Assembly (NCBI RefSeq): GCF_001632365.1
Contig: NW_024468567.1
Location: forward strand, 1-33,179
DNA from: Laetiporus sulphureus 93-53
Lineage: Eukaryota; Basidiomycota; Agaricomycetes; Polyporales; Laetiporaceae
DNA length: 33,179 bases
Direction of reading: 5' to 3'
The notes below the pieces were generated by a model. The model worked only from the letters and a program-made list of their open reading frames with translations. It was not told the DNA's origin and searched no databases. The position numbers were made by a program, and so were the translations under genes. Positions 1 through 9,776 of this stretch are shown one piece after another; positions within the stretch are counted from its first letter, which is position 1, and every line of letters begins with the position of its first letter.

Positions 1-565
1 ATTATGGACAGCGTCAGCTGCCGATAAGGCCATGCACAAATATGACAAGTGTTGGCCTTTCTGAACAGCCTTAACCCAAGTTGACTTCAATCATGAGCAG
101 TTCTAGCAATTGTTCACAAGTCGTGCTGATTTATTCACTCATATTTGAATTGTGGCTCTCTGGCTTCCATAATGGCCGTATAACACGGTTCTGGACACGA
201 ACAAAGGTACTGTGCTATTCAAACCTTCTCTTGATTGTCATCATCACAAGCAGCTCAGAACACTTCTTATTTCATCCAATCACTGTCCACAGCATGACCT
301 CACGTCACAATTATCTTTCATTTTTATGCTCAAGTAGAAGTACTAAGTCAAAGATTAATGAAGGTCACTGGTTTATGATTGGAATATTGCTCCAGTAACT
401 GTACCACATAATTTCATATCCATTTAGGATGCTGCTCCCGCACTTATTCTTCATTGTTAAGGCTTACATGGATATGATAGCTAGTTATGAGGATGCCATG
501 GTGCCGGTTTATGAACTAATGAATTCCCTTCATCTCATGACCATCTGCCTCACCATCAACAATCT

Positions 566-898
566 CTACCTGGTCATTGTCGTCATCGACTTGGATGTCC
601 TCTGTCGGTAGGATAAGGTTTCGCACCAGTGCGGTGATATCCGGCACAAGGACAGCAGCGAAGTCAGCAAGTGAAGGAGCAAAGATGAAAGGTTGAAGTA
701 CACGGTGCTGCCAACACGATCTCGATTGAGTAAGCCCTTCGGGTCGCTGCTTGGATTGTTGACACCGTCGAACAGGCAAGTGTAGAAGTCGGGCATGAGC
801 AGGTCTGTGATGCCGAAGGAGAGTGTGCAGCAAGGACGAAACGATCGCGACGCGTGAATCTGGTCTATGGGAGGAGCGAACGCCCGAAACAGCGACAC
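566..898 (-). other. Unassigned minus-strand ORF fragment
   Basis: A 110-codon minus-strand frame overlaps a second minus frame (516-971) whose C-terminal part is acidic (DDDNDQVEIVDGE) and ends with a stop at 516-518. Switching from the first frame to the second around 680-700 would give a more natural protein C-terminus, so a small intron or a frameshift is possible there. I do not recognise the family. It could be the last exons of a gene, a decayed remnant, or chance. No start codon with convincing context was found. Confidence 0.2.
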
Positions 899-1186
899 TT
901 GAGAACAAGAAGGTCGTCACGCCGCCGAGGACCGGATTTGGACTAAGTGACCAGGGTTTTGTTAGTCGCACGCATGGACAGCAAGGAGGCGCACCATACT
1001 GAAGAGGAAGACACCCGAGATCTTGCCTAGGACAGCAAACGATATAGTTAAGTCGTGTGAGCCGAGAAAGAAGTCAGGCAGGCAGCTCGTAATGCACGCT
1101 TCACTTCAGATACCTTTGTTGCCCTGCCATGAAGGCCGACGTATGGGTGTGAGCTGCGAAACGCTGATGCCGGCCGTTGTATCAAT

Positions 1187-1522
1187 TCAGAGTGTAGCAG
1201 GATTTGGGTTATCAGGCCTTGCGACACGGCGCGCGAGGATTGCTCCACGTTCATTCGCATCGGATGTGACGGTAACAGTGGGAAAAGGGCGTCGCACGGC
1301 ACAGCGGAAGTCTACAGGTACAAAGTTCTCTGTAGTCCTGACCCGTTCCGTGAGTCGCATAGGCCACATGACCGTCGCGCTCCCGAAGACGTCCAGCGCA
1401 CCGACACCCAACTGTTTCGCGGTGCACTTGACAACACTGAGTTCGCGTGTTAACGGAGCGTTGCGCAGCATCGCGCATTGCTGCTGAAAGTGTTCTCCGG
1501 CGCATTTTACAGGCCCTAGCAT
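1187..1522 (-). other. Unassigned minus-strand ORF, possibly remnant
   Basis: A 111-codon minus-strand frame has fairly balanced, protein-like composition (for example a stretch containing GALDVFGSATVMWP). The overlapping minus frame 1251-1682 could supply an upstream exon. No family is recognised, and neither a clean intron set nor a signal peptide or membrane segment is visible. It lies downstream of RPS17 on the same strand. It is either a fast-evolving or decayed gene or a shadow; transcript data would decide. Confidence 0.2.
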
Positions 1523-1894
1523 GAAGTACGAACTGGGGCGTGCTATCGTTGTGCAGGTAGGAGGTGGTATTCATCGTGCAGGGAGGTCCATCTTTGTCGG
1601 CGGGTAAATGAACAATGCATAGATGCAGTTGCAATGCGAGAACACCTTGCGCTGGCGAGCCAGATCCGTCTTCTATGAGCATAGGATAGCCGAGCGACAG
1701 GAGCTTGCATGAAAGGCCTCACATACTTAAGACAACAAACAATCATGAAGGCAGTCATCTCACATTAAAGCCACAGGATGATACACATTATTGGCGCACC
1801 GGTGGGGAAAAACTGCTTGCAGAGAGTGCTAAGTACAGATAAGGAGACAGCGCACGGGAATATGTAGATTTTAAGGACACCGCGCGGTAGGTGC

Positions 1895-2592
1895 TCATGA
1901 GCGGCCAGCACCGGGAACATTCCGCCGCTCACGTCGCGGGCCTCGCTCGGGCTGGGCGACAACAGGCTGGACGACGCTGTGAGGGATGGAATCAAAGTTG
2001 AGAGAACGGAGTAGTGCCTGTGTAGTGAATACCGATGTTTCTATCAGGAACAATGAAAGAGGCAAGTCGCGACTAAGCGCACCTCAGTGTCAGGGTCCAC
2101 CTCCAGACCGTTTACGCTGGTGTCAAGAGCCGAGATCTCCGGAACGTAATTGTCCTTCCGCTCACGCTCCTCCTCCTGCAGCTTGAACGAGATACCACGG
2201 ACGGGACCTCGCTGTATACGCTTCATCAAATGGGTCGTAAATCCGGCAATCTTGTTGCGCAGACGCTTGGAGGGGACAACTGCCTATGTCGGTCCGTATA
2301 TCAGAATGAATATGCGGTCATCGGAAGGAGAAAATCCGCTGGACTGACCACTTCATCGATGGTACGCTTGTTGGTGTGGAAGTCGAGCGTAAGGCGCGGA
2401 TAGCTGGACCAACGATTCAGAAATCTCTTCGCGAAATGGCAATGCCAGTCGGGAAATATGAATGAACGGACGGACTTACTACTTCTCGATAATTACTCGG
2501 GAAGCCCGCTTCGTCGTCTTGGTGCGAACGCGACCCTAATAACCGGCCCGGCGTGAGTTGCATCGATGAACGAACCGCGAAAAGCTGACCAT
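1895..2592 (-). CDS. RPS17: 40S ribosomal protein S17 (eS17)
   Basis: Structural protein of the small cytosolic ribosomal subunit. Five exons on the minus strand fit in phase: 2590-2592 (the ATG alone), 2480-2535, 2349-2403, 2083-2283 and 1895-2017, giving 145 aa. The protein starts MGRVRTKT, continues with [19 protein letters not shown], then the eS17 core [19 protein letters not shown] and ends VPGAGRS. Length and order match the family. The start is placed at 2592 because the conserved Gly-Arg-Val-Arg begins directly after an acceptor and needs only an ATG upstream; the ATG followed by gtcagc at 2589 leaves a 54-bp intron. Introns are 54, 76, 65 and 65 bp. It is divergent to RPS22, with 406 bp between start codons, which suggests a shared promoter. 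High confidence in identity; the ATG-only exon rests on splice logic. Confidence 0.95.
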
Positions 2593-2998
2593 AGTGCTGG
2601 CTACGGAGAGGAGGAGTAAGTGGAACTTCACGGGCTGGGGTAGCTTGCGGCGGAGGACGACAGAGTAGCACACTAGAGCACACTCGTGCCACAATCGGAA
2701 GTTGCCGAGCGGCTTGCTGGTACTGTACAGTTGCCCGCTGCGCCACCAAGCGCCCACACAATTTCGTGTACCGACGCGTCGCCGACCTCCATCTCAAGAC
2801 ACACACAAGGTGAATACGGACATCTCGTCTGCTGCACAGGACGGAGAGCACTTGACGAATGACTTCTGCACCACGGTGGTCTTCAAGAGCTCGTCTTGAC
2901 TCGCGCTTTCCGTAGCACGACACTCGGACGAGCATCTACTGACTCTAGGCTGCTTCGTCTCCAGTACTGTTCCCTCACGGCACCTACCTCTTTCAGCC
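2593..2998. promoter_or_regulatory. Shared upstream region of RPS17 and RPS22
   Basis: 406 bp separate the divergent start codons of two 40S ribosomal-protein genes. The region must hold both core promoters and 5' untranslated regions. No TATA box is obvious. A pyrimidine-rich stretch directly precedes the RPS22 ATG (roughly 2968-2996), which resembles the pyrimidine tracts seen at ribosomal-protein gene start sites. Co-regulation is inferred from position only. Confidence 0.55.
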
Positions 2999-3792
2999 AT
3001 GGTTCGCGTGTCTGTCCTTGTAAGTGTAATGATTGCAATGCATGATGCAGTGCTAAAGAAGACTTTACCATTGTCGTAGAACGACTGCCTTGTAAGTTGT
3101 TGGATACTCTCTCAGTCAAGAACTGGCTCTAACTCAGTCGTAGAACAACATCGTCAATGCTGAGCGCCGGGGCAAGCGTCAGGTTCTCATCAGGCCATCG
3201 TCGAAGGTCATTGTCAAGTTTCTGACGGTGATGCAGCGTCATCGTGCGTGCCTTTTTCCTGTCTTGTCTTGACCTCTTCCCTCGGAGTGATAACTACGAT
3301 CGACGAGGTTTCGTCCCCACCCGCCCCTCGTTTTAATGCTCCGATACATCAACGCTTGTCTTTCAAAACCATAACACGCAAACTGCATCTACAGATGCGT
3401 GTTCACGACAAAGACTATATTTACAACTGTTCTTCTTGCATCAACCGCATGGAAGCGGCGTGCTGACGTAGTTCTCCGTAGAATACATTGGCGAGTTCGA
3501 GATCATTGATGACCACCGCTCCGGCAAGATCGTCATCCAGCTGATCGGCCGTCTCAACAAAACGGGTGTCATCTCTCCCCGATACAATGTCCAGATCTCG
3601 CAGATTGAGACGTGGATCAATCTCCTCCTCCCCGCGCGTGGATTTGGTATCATCATCCTTGTAAGGTGTTGCAAACTTGTTGGATGACCCTGGATACTGA
3701 TAATATTGCAGACCACGTCTTCTGGCATCATTGACCACGAGGAGGCGCGTCGCAAAAATGTCGGTGGTAAGCTCTTGGGCTATGTCTACTAG
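2999..3792 (+). CDS. RPS22: 40S ribosomal protein S22 (S15a, uS8)
   Basis: Small-subunit protein uS8. Five exons: 2999-3019, 3080-3091, 3144-3243, 3482-3660 and 3712-3792, totalling 130 aa, the usual family length. Visible landmarks are [57 protein letters not shown] and the C-terminus [18 protein letters not shown]. Exon 2 is only 12 nt (Asn-Asp-Cys-Leu) and is required to restore the conserved N-terminus. The junction between exons 3 and 4 gives His-Gln-Tyr where most relatives have His-Gly-Tyr. The third intron (3244-3481) is 238 bp, far longer than the others (60, 52 and 51 bp), and contains a candidate snoRNA. Divergent partner of RPS17. Ends in TAG. Confidence 0.96.
3302..3428 (+). ncRNA. 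Candidate intronic H/ACA snoRNA (snR44-like position)
   Basis: Inside the 238-bp third intron of RPS22. Two hairpins can be drawn. The 5' one pairs ACGAGG (3303-3308) with CCTCGT (3326-3331). The 3' one has a lower stem GTCTTT (3358-3363) with AAAGAC (3410-3415), an internal loop, and an 8-bp upper stem AACACGCA (3373-3380) with TGCGTGTT (3396-3403). ACA follows at 3423-3425. ANANNA-type H-box matches lie between the hairpins (for example ACATCA or AAACCA). In S. cerevisiae an intron of RPS22B carries the H/ACA RNA snR44, which makes the location suggestive. The ACA is 19 nt from the pocket, a little more than the usual 14-16, and no rRNA target was verified. Boundaries are approximate. Confidence 0.4.
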
Positions 3793-4095
3793 ACGTGTGA
3801 GCTTGGCAGGATGAGCATGTTGTATTTACGGTACATTACCTTCTCTCGTGTTGCTTTCGATACAACCTATCGCACTACCTTGGCGCGAAATTGGTCGTGT
3901 TTTGTCCCCAAGACCGCTCTTGCATGAGCGTTCGACATGTAGTATTGTCTCATTTGATGCGTTGCAAGCTTATATGGCAGTATGGGGCACCGTGACGTGG
4001 CATGGACCGTACAAATGGAGTAGTAACAGGTGGCTTGAGCTCGTTCGAACGCGCTCGCCACCCTGTGCCACCATCGTGTGCCACACGACAACAAG
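3793..4095. other. RPS22-DGK1 intergenic region
   Basis: 303 bp between the RPS22 stop and the DGK1 start. It must contain the RPS22 3' end and the DGK1 promoter. No ORF of note, repeat or clear TATA box was seen. Confidence 0.5.
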
Positions 4096-5311
4096 ATGAC
4101 CTTGCCCGGGAACGACGCCTTTACACTTGGCCTAACGCATGATCCAGCCCGTCTCGGGCTACAGTCGCCTTCCACCAAGCTCCCCTTCGTCTCCGCCCAA
4201 CACGGACGTCCGACGTCTCGAACACGGTCGATGTCGACGGGCCTCAGCAATGGCCACTCGCCAGATTCCCAGCCGGACAAACATCCGCCGGCAGCGTCAG
4301 AACTGCCGCCGTGCAACCGGAAGCTGAAGCAGACGGAGGCGAAGAAGCCGGGTGTGTCTAAGATCGTGGACTGGGAGATACCCCGCAAGACGTTGCATTC
4401 CTCCATTGGTATGTTCTTCTTGCCCCGTAGTCGCGCATTCTCAACGGCTGAACGTCATTTTGTAGGATTCCTCACGTTGTATCTCTACGTGTCCAATGGC
4501 TCAGCGCGCAACGTGGTCGTCGTGCTCACTGCCGGGTTGGCAATCATCGTTCCATGCGACATCCTCCGACTTCGATCCGCGCAGTTCGAACGGGTCTACG
4601 AACGTGCTGTGGGCTTCCTCATGCGTGAAAGTGAGAAGGTGCGGCGTAATCGCCTCTGTTTTGCATACGATGTTGACAATCACAGCAGAAGAGCACAAAC
4701 GGGGTGATCTGGTACATCCTCGGGGTCATCTTTGCCCTCTCCGTGTACCCGCTTGATATCGCGGTGGTATCTATATTGATGTACGTCTCACTGCCGTACA
4801 ATGTGTGGCCGGCTGGCTTATCGTGTGCGTAGTCTCTCATGGGCGGATACCGCCGCTTCCACTTTTGGCCGCCTGTGGGGTTCGCGCACACCATCGCTCC
4901 CTCGTCGCCTCCCCATTCTCGGTCTCCCGCTCGCAACGCGCAAGTCGCTAGCGGGCTTCATCGCCGCTGCCCTCACGGGGGCATTCACTGCTATTGGCTT
5001 CTGGGGATGGGTTGTACCGACGTTCGGTACCGAAAGTAGGTATCATTGGATAGGAAGGGCCACGGCGAATCACGGGTCATCAGAGAGTGTCGGTGGATGG
5101 TTTGGGCTTGCCGTGCTCGGAGTTGTCAGTGGGCTTATATCTGGCGTGGCGGAGGCTCTTGGTACGCTCGTCCATTCCTCGAACGAGATCCACACCGCTG
5201 AACCATATTTTAGACCTTGACTCATTAGATGACAATCTTACTCTCCCTATAATTTCGGGTGGCTGCTTGTGGGGATTCTTCAAACTGCTCGACCTCTTCA
5301 CGTCGTGGTAG
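4096..5311 (+). CDS. DGK1: CTP-dependent diacylglycerol kinase (Dgk1-like)
   Basis: Phosphorylates diacylglycerol to phosphatidate using CTP at the ER/nuclear envelope, counteracting the Pah1 phosphatase. Exons 4096-4408, 4466-4638, 4689-4780, 4833-5161 and 5214-5311 join in phase to 334 aa. The first ~95 residues are polar and low-complexity. The conserved kinase domain starts at DWEIPRKTLHSSIGFLTLYLY, followed by hydrophobic helices, LRLRSAQFERVYE, the SWADTAASTFGRLWG segment, KSLAGF, and the C-terminal LDDNLTLPIISG block typical of Dgk1 and the related polyprenol kinase/CDP-diglyceride synthetase family. A GTG at 4078 lies in frame upstream, but the ATG at 4096 is preferred. Converges on UBC2 with 276 bp between stop codons. 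Alternative reading as a dolichol kinase is less likely given length and the DWEIPRK start. Confidence 0.88.
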
Positions 5312-5587
5312 GAACTTAGCTTCGGGACTGGTACTTTGCTAGTGGATGTAGTGTACCATCACGCAGATCTTCGTGTGTTCTCGATTAATGTTGCATTGAT
5401 AGATATTTTTACATTCTGGCCAGGCCTGCATTGATTCCGGTCGCGAGGCGGATGTCGCATAGCGCAAATAGAATGCATAAGCTCAGATGATGTCGTGGTC
5501 ATTAAATCCAGTTAAACAATGTATGGAATGGGTAAATGTCGAATTATAAGCGAATGGTATACATGCACACGAGCGAACTGTCTCATC

Positions 5588-6201
5588 TTAGGACGTGGAT
5601 GGCGCGCCACTGCCCTCCTCCATCTGCTGCTGCTCCTCCGGATCAAGCCAACTCTCCTCTACTGTCGCCCTGACTCTTCTCACGTACTCCTTCATGTTCT
5701 CCCTGTAAAGCTGGGCAGCCTCCGCGTTGGCAGGGCTGTTGGGGTTGGGGTCGTGGAGGAGACTCTGTATGGATGTGAGGATGGCGGCGACGTCGTACGT
5801 TGGGGACCAGCGGTTCTGGAGGATGTCAAGACAGAGTTCTCCGTTCGCATAGACATTGGGGTGGAACATGCGCGAAAGAAATTTGACAGTCGGTGGCTTG
5901 TTGGGATAGGACTCGTCGAAGGTGAGGAGCAGCTTGAACGTGCCGTCTTCAAACGGTGTATCCGCTACGTGTCGTGTGAGCATCGGCCGCAGCTGCGACT
6001 GAGGTGACCTTACCTGGCCCAAAGATGACGGCGTTCCACAGCATGATATTGTCGGGACATGGGCTGCCAGAGATACCGCCCGGAGGGTCGGTGGAGAGAC
6101 GCTTGAAGTCGCGGATGAGGCGGCGGCGACAGTTGGTAGACTGTTCAGGTTATCGTCAGTGTAGTCGATGAGCTGGCCACAGAATCGAGACAGCTAACCA
6201 T
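5588..6201 (-). CDS. UBC2: Ubiquitin-conjugating enzyme E2 Ubc2/Rad6
   Basis: E2 of the Rad6 family, which with Rad18 and Bre1 partners ubiquitinates PCNA and histone H2B in post-replication repair and transcription. Three exons on the minus strand: 6199-6201 (ATG only), 6014-6140 and 5588-5964, giving 168 aa. Landmarks: [68 protein letters not shown] and [16 protein letters not shown]. The catalytic cysteine falls at residue 88, the same position as in yeast Rad6, which supports the ATG-only first exon. The tail after the UBC fold is short (about 17 residues, [13 protein letters not shown]...) rather than the long acidic tail of S. cerevisiae. Introns are 58 and 49 bp. Divergent to the amidase gene. 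Confidence 0.95.
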
Positions 6202-6566
6202 GGTTAACAACGACTAGAAGGTTATGATGAACAAGGATGGGATGCGGTGTGAACTTTGAAGAGTCGATTAGGGTTCATCAGCAATCACGTGATCCAAGGG
6301 CCACTCTCCAGATAAAGTAATCACCATGACTGTATCTATGTTCTATTGAATGGCGAATGCGAGCGTACTATCGCGCGTATATCATTCAACCCCATATCTG
6401 ACACTCGACCACATTTCGAGCACACACCATTCATAGACGAGGGAAAGAAAAGCTCTCAACCTATGTATATACCAAGATAAGGGCCGCTCGGCCCCCTCCT
6501 CGCACGGAAGGTATATAAACAATCAGCCATGCGCGATAAGTAACACCTTGCGGGCTCTCCCAGTGA
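6202..6566. promoter_or_regulatory. UBC2/amidase divergent promoter region with TATA box
   Basis: 365 bp between divergent start codons. A TATATAAA element occupies 6512-6519, about 48 bp before the amidase ATG on the plus strand, a fitting position for its core promoter. A second AT-rich stretch (tatgtatata, about 6463-6472) lies upstream. Nothing clearly specific for UBC2 was seen. Assignment is by position and motif only. Confidence 0.5.
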
Positions 6567-8804
6567 ATGGTCGTAATGCCTCGATTGCCCCTTTGCTGGA
6601 CATTGCTGTCATTTGCTGTTCTGCTTCTCTCGCACGCGACACTGGCAAGTCGACCGTCAGTTCTTTCGACTGAGGTGCTTGAACATCGTGCTGCATTTCC
6701 CGATCTGTACGAGGCTTCCGTTGAGGAGTTACAGGTATAACGCCTTTTGTGCCATGAGATAACCGCTGACTTGTGTTCCTAGGCTGGCTTGCAATCTGGT
6801 ACATTCACGAGCGTCGATCTCGTCAAGGCACGTTATGTGTTCTTCTCACTTGTCCTCGTGTGGGTCAGTAAACTCTATGATCCCAGGCCTACTTTGCTCG
6901 TATCGCAGAAGTCAATCTACAAGGCCCACAACTTCGTGCCATCATTGAGACCAACCCTTCAGCCCTAGAGCAAGCTGCTGCTCTCGATACAGAACGGTTG
7001 ATTACAGGGCCGCGTAGCATGTTGCATGGCATTCCGGTTCTAGTAAAGGACAATATCGCCACTCTTGATGAAGAAGGTTCATGAATTCGTCGTTGGTGAC
7101 TTGTGACACTAACCGCTGTCGCCTCAGGAATGAACACTACTGCTGGGTCCTACAGCCTGTTAAAGTCAGTGGTTCCCGGTGACGCTGGGGTCGTCAAAAG
7201 ACTACGTTCGGCTGGTGCTATTATTCTAGGTACGAGCGCATACCGTCCCGCATTCTATGTTTTCTCACATTAGTGACAGGTAAGGCCAACCTATCCGAGT
7301 TTGCGCACTACCGAGGCAACCTCGCGTCCGGATGGTCGGGTCGCGGCGGCCAGTGTACAAATGCTTACTTCCCTCATGCCGATCCGGTATGTGTAGCGGC
7401 TTATTCGACGAGCGGAATTGAACACTCATGTAGTGCCAGTGCGGATCCTCCTCAGGTTCCGCTGTGGCTGCATCCATCGGACTGGCCGCAGTGACATTAG
7501 GAACCGAGACGGACGGCAGCATCATCTGTCCCGCCAATCAAAACAACCTGGCTGGTATCAAGCCCACGGTAGGCGTGACCTCTCGTGCTGGTGGTACGAC
7601 TAAGCAGAGTGCTTCTGACCCGCGACACTGATACATTATCTCGCAGTGATCCCCATCTCGGAGCACCAAGACACCGTGGGCCCGCTGACGCGTTCAATCT
7701 CCGACGCGGCCATCGTGCTCTCGATTATCGCGGGGCCCGATCCGAACGACAACTTCACGCTCGCACAGCCGTACCCCGTACCCGACTACGTGAATGCGCT
7801 CGACCGGAACGCACTCGCGGGCAAGCGAATCGGCGTCCCGCGTGCGGTTTTCCTCAACGACACGATCACTGGGAATGACCCGTATGTGAACATGCTGTTC
7901 GAGCAGGCACTGGTGACGATAGCCAGTTTGGGCGCAAATATTGTGGACCCTGCGGACCTGCCGTCCTCTGAAGCGATTGTGGCGTCGAACAATGAGACAC
8001 TCGTGCTCGATGTCGACTTTAAGGTGAGCGCGGTTGACAGCTTTCTCGTGCTATTTGGCTCACATCAATGGTAGATCCAACTGAACGAGTGGTATGCTTC
8101 ATTGCTGGAGAATCCGTCCGGTGTGCGGTCGCTTGCGGAGCTGATCCAATTCGACAATGATTACCCGGGATTGGAGGAGCCTATCGGCTATACAAGCCAG
8201 TCTATGTTCGTTATTCGAAAGACTCCTCCCCGGTAATTCCACTAACTCCTCGAACGCAGACTCATCGAATCAGAGACAACAAATGGATTCAACTCGACTT
8301 ATTATGCTGCCCTCGCGTACGACAAGGAGATGGGTGCTATAAACGGGATTGATGCTGCCCTGCAGATGTACGAATTGGATGCCTTGGTCCTTCCTGCTCC
8401 TGGGTATACGACAACACCGGCAGGTACGCGTGCTGCTCTGAAATCACTTTACATGCATTTATGCATGAGCTTTGTAGCAATTGCGGGTTATCCTATTGTG
8501 ACAGGTGAGCACCGCAAGTGAGCGGAATTGCATGAACGCTCATCCTTGCTCGGCGTCCATAGTACCGATGGGCTTCTACCCCGAGAACGTCACGATTGGC
8601 CTGGCTGGGCCGGAGACCGTGTACCCAGCGCCGGGCGTACCGATTGGTCTCTGCTTCCTAGGCACAGCGTACAGCGAGTTTGACCTCATCTCGCTTGCGT
8701 ACGCGTACGAACAGCATACTCATACTAGATTGGCGAGGCGGGCATATGCAGAGGCAGTTCCGACGACGCAGTTGTGGGATGTGATTTATGGGAGTGCAGC
8801 TTGA
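6567..8804 (+). CDS. Secreted amidase-signature hydrolase
   Basis: Amidase-signature enzyme that likely hydrolyses an amide bond in an extracellular or vacuolar substrate; the specific substrate is unknown. Eleven exons: 6567-6734, 6783-6827, 6887-7076, 7128-7229, 7280-7386, 7440-7593, 7647-8023, 8075-8205, 8260-8423, 8478-8504 and 8563-8804, giving 568 aa. The start at 6567 directly follows an in-frame TGA and yields a hydrophobic signal peptide (about residues 8-27). The Ser-cisSer-Lys triad is present: Lys125 in VLVKDNIA, the glycine/serine loop GSSSGSA (206-212, cis-Ser about 207) and the nucleophile Ser231 in TETDGSI. The 24-residue spacing between the two serines matches known family members. 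Intron 2 (6828-6886) uses a GC donor. Several NxS/T sites fit a secreted protein. GatA function is unlikely because of the signal peptide. Confidence 0.9.
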
Positions 8805-8921
8805 GCTAAGATAAAATATATTTCAGTGCGGGGTAAATCTCAGATTCAAGTTTCGGATGTTCCCGCTGACAGCGGGGGTCGCCTCCTTTCCGTGCATGGC
8901 TTTCCAGCTACGACGTTGACT

Positions 8922-9776
8922 ATGAATTTCTCGACATTAAATACCTTCAATCATTCCATCATAAGCGGTCCAGCGAGGTATACCCGGAGAGGATTTTCCT
9001 CGACCTCTTTCTGTCGCCATGAAGGACACTACGGGACCCTCTCCGTTCCGAAGGATGCTAGCAAGAGTCAGATCAAGGCACGTTTGGTCAGTTTCCACCG
9101 TCTGTACGTGCTGTATTGAACGACATGCAGTCGAGCTTTTACAAGGTGCGATAGATCAAGCTCAACTCGTTCGCGAAAGTCACGATGAATTCACGCCGTG
9201 CAGCTCAGTAAGATGTATCACCCTGATGTTACACAGGATCCAGAGGCAAGAGAGAAGTTTCATGCAGTGAGCGAGGCCTACGCGGTGCTGGGTGACGATA
9301 GGAGGCGGTACGTTGCATGCTACTCTGCCATCGAGCAGTTCATCATGGAGATGTTGCGCAGGAGAGCGTACGATCGGTCGTTGGCCGTACCCTCAACGGT
9401 GACGCATGCAAAGAGTTCATCTCACTCTTCACCATATTCGCACTGGTCGTCAGAAGGTCGCCGCAGAGGTGCAACCTATGCATGGGAGCATTCGCGGCGA
9501 CCAGGAGCGGGCAATTATCGGCCGCCACCAGGGTACCAGACTGGTTACAGTCATCCTGCAGGATCGCAGTTTCGGCCGCAGTCGCAGCATTATGACCCGT
9601 TCTTGTCGCCTCATGTCAGACGGGCGACACAGAAGAAGTCGGCGGCGGAGGAGGAGCACGATCGAATACAGCACGAGTCGGGCTTCTGGCGGACGATGCA
9701 GGTCATCGGAATCATCATGGCGATTGCGACAGTCGGCGGCGGGTTCACTGCGAATGTTAGCCTTGTGCATTTGTAG
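8922..9776 (+). CDS. Mitochondrial J-domain (DnaJ-like) co-chaperone
   Basis: A J-domain protein that would stimulate an Hsp70, probably in or on mitochondria. Exons 8922-9077, 9131-9145, 9204-9307 and 9362-9776 give 229 aa. The first ~40 residues lack acidic residues until the J-domain and are rich in Ser, Arg and aromatic residues, like a mitochondrial presequence. The J-domain runs about residues 42-98: [27 protein letters not shown] at 63-65 and [18 protein letters not shown] polar, Tyr/Gly/Pro-rich middle follows, then a hydrophobic segment near the C-terminus ([15 protein letters not shown]), a likely membrane anchor. No zinc-finger or C-terminal substrate domains, so it is a class C type. 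Exon 2 is 15 nt and intron 1 has a GC donor. It begins 118 bp after the amidase stop. Confidence 0.87.

Larger units (their letters stand above)
1..1894. other. Gene-poor left flank
   Basis: No coding region here can be assigned to a family. Several overlapping short frames exist on both strands, but none shows a motif, a consistent series of splice sites or a start I trust. The two most protein-like pieces (566-898 and 1187-1522, both minus) are listed separately at low confidence. The part next to 1894 is presumably the RPS17 3' untranslated region and terminator. No tRNA-like internal promoter box, tandem repeat or terminal inverted repeat was seen. Confidence 0.4.

Noticed and set aside
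3288..3466. C/D-box snoRNA in the RPS22 intron (GTGATAA ... CTGA)
   Set aside because: The boxes are about 175 nt apart, the C box is imperfect and no terminal stem brings them together; the H/ACA reading fits better.
4078..4095. GTG start for DGK1
   Set aside because: Non-ATG initiation is rare in fungi, and an ATG in frame lies 18 bases downstream.
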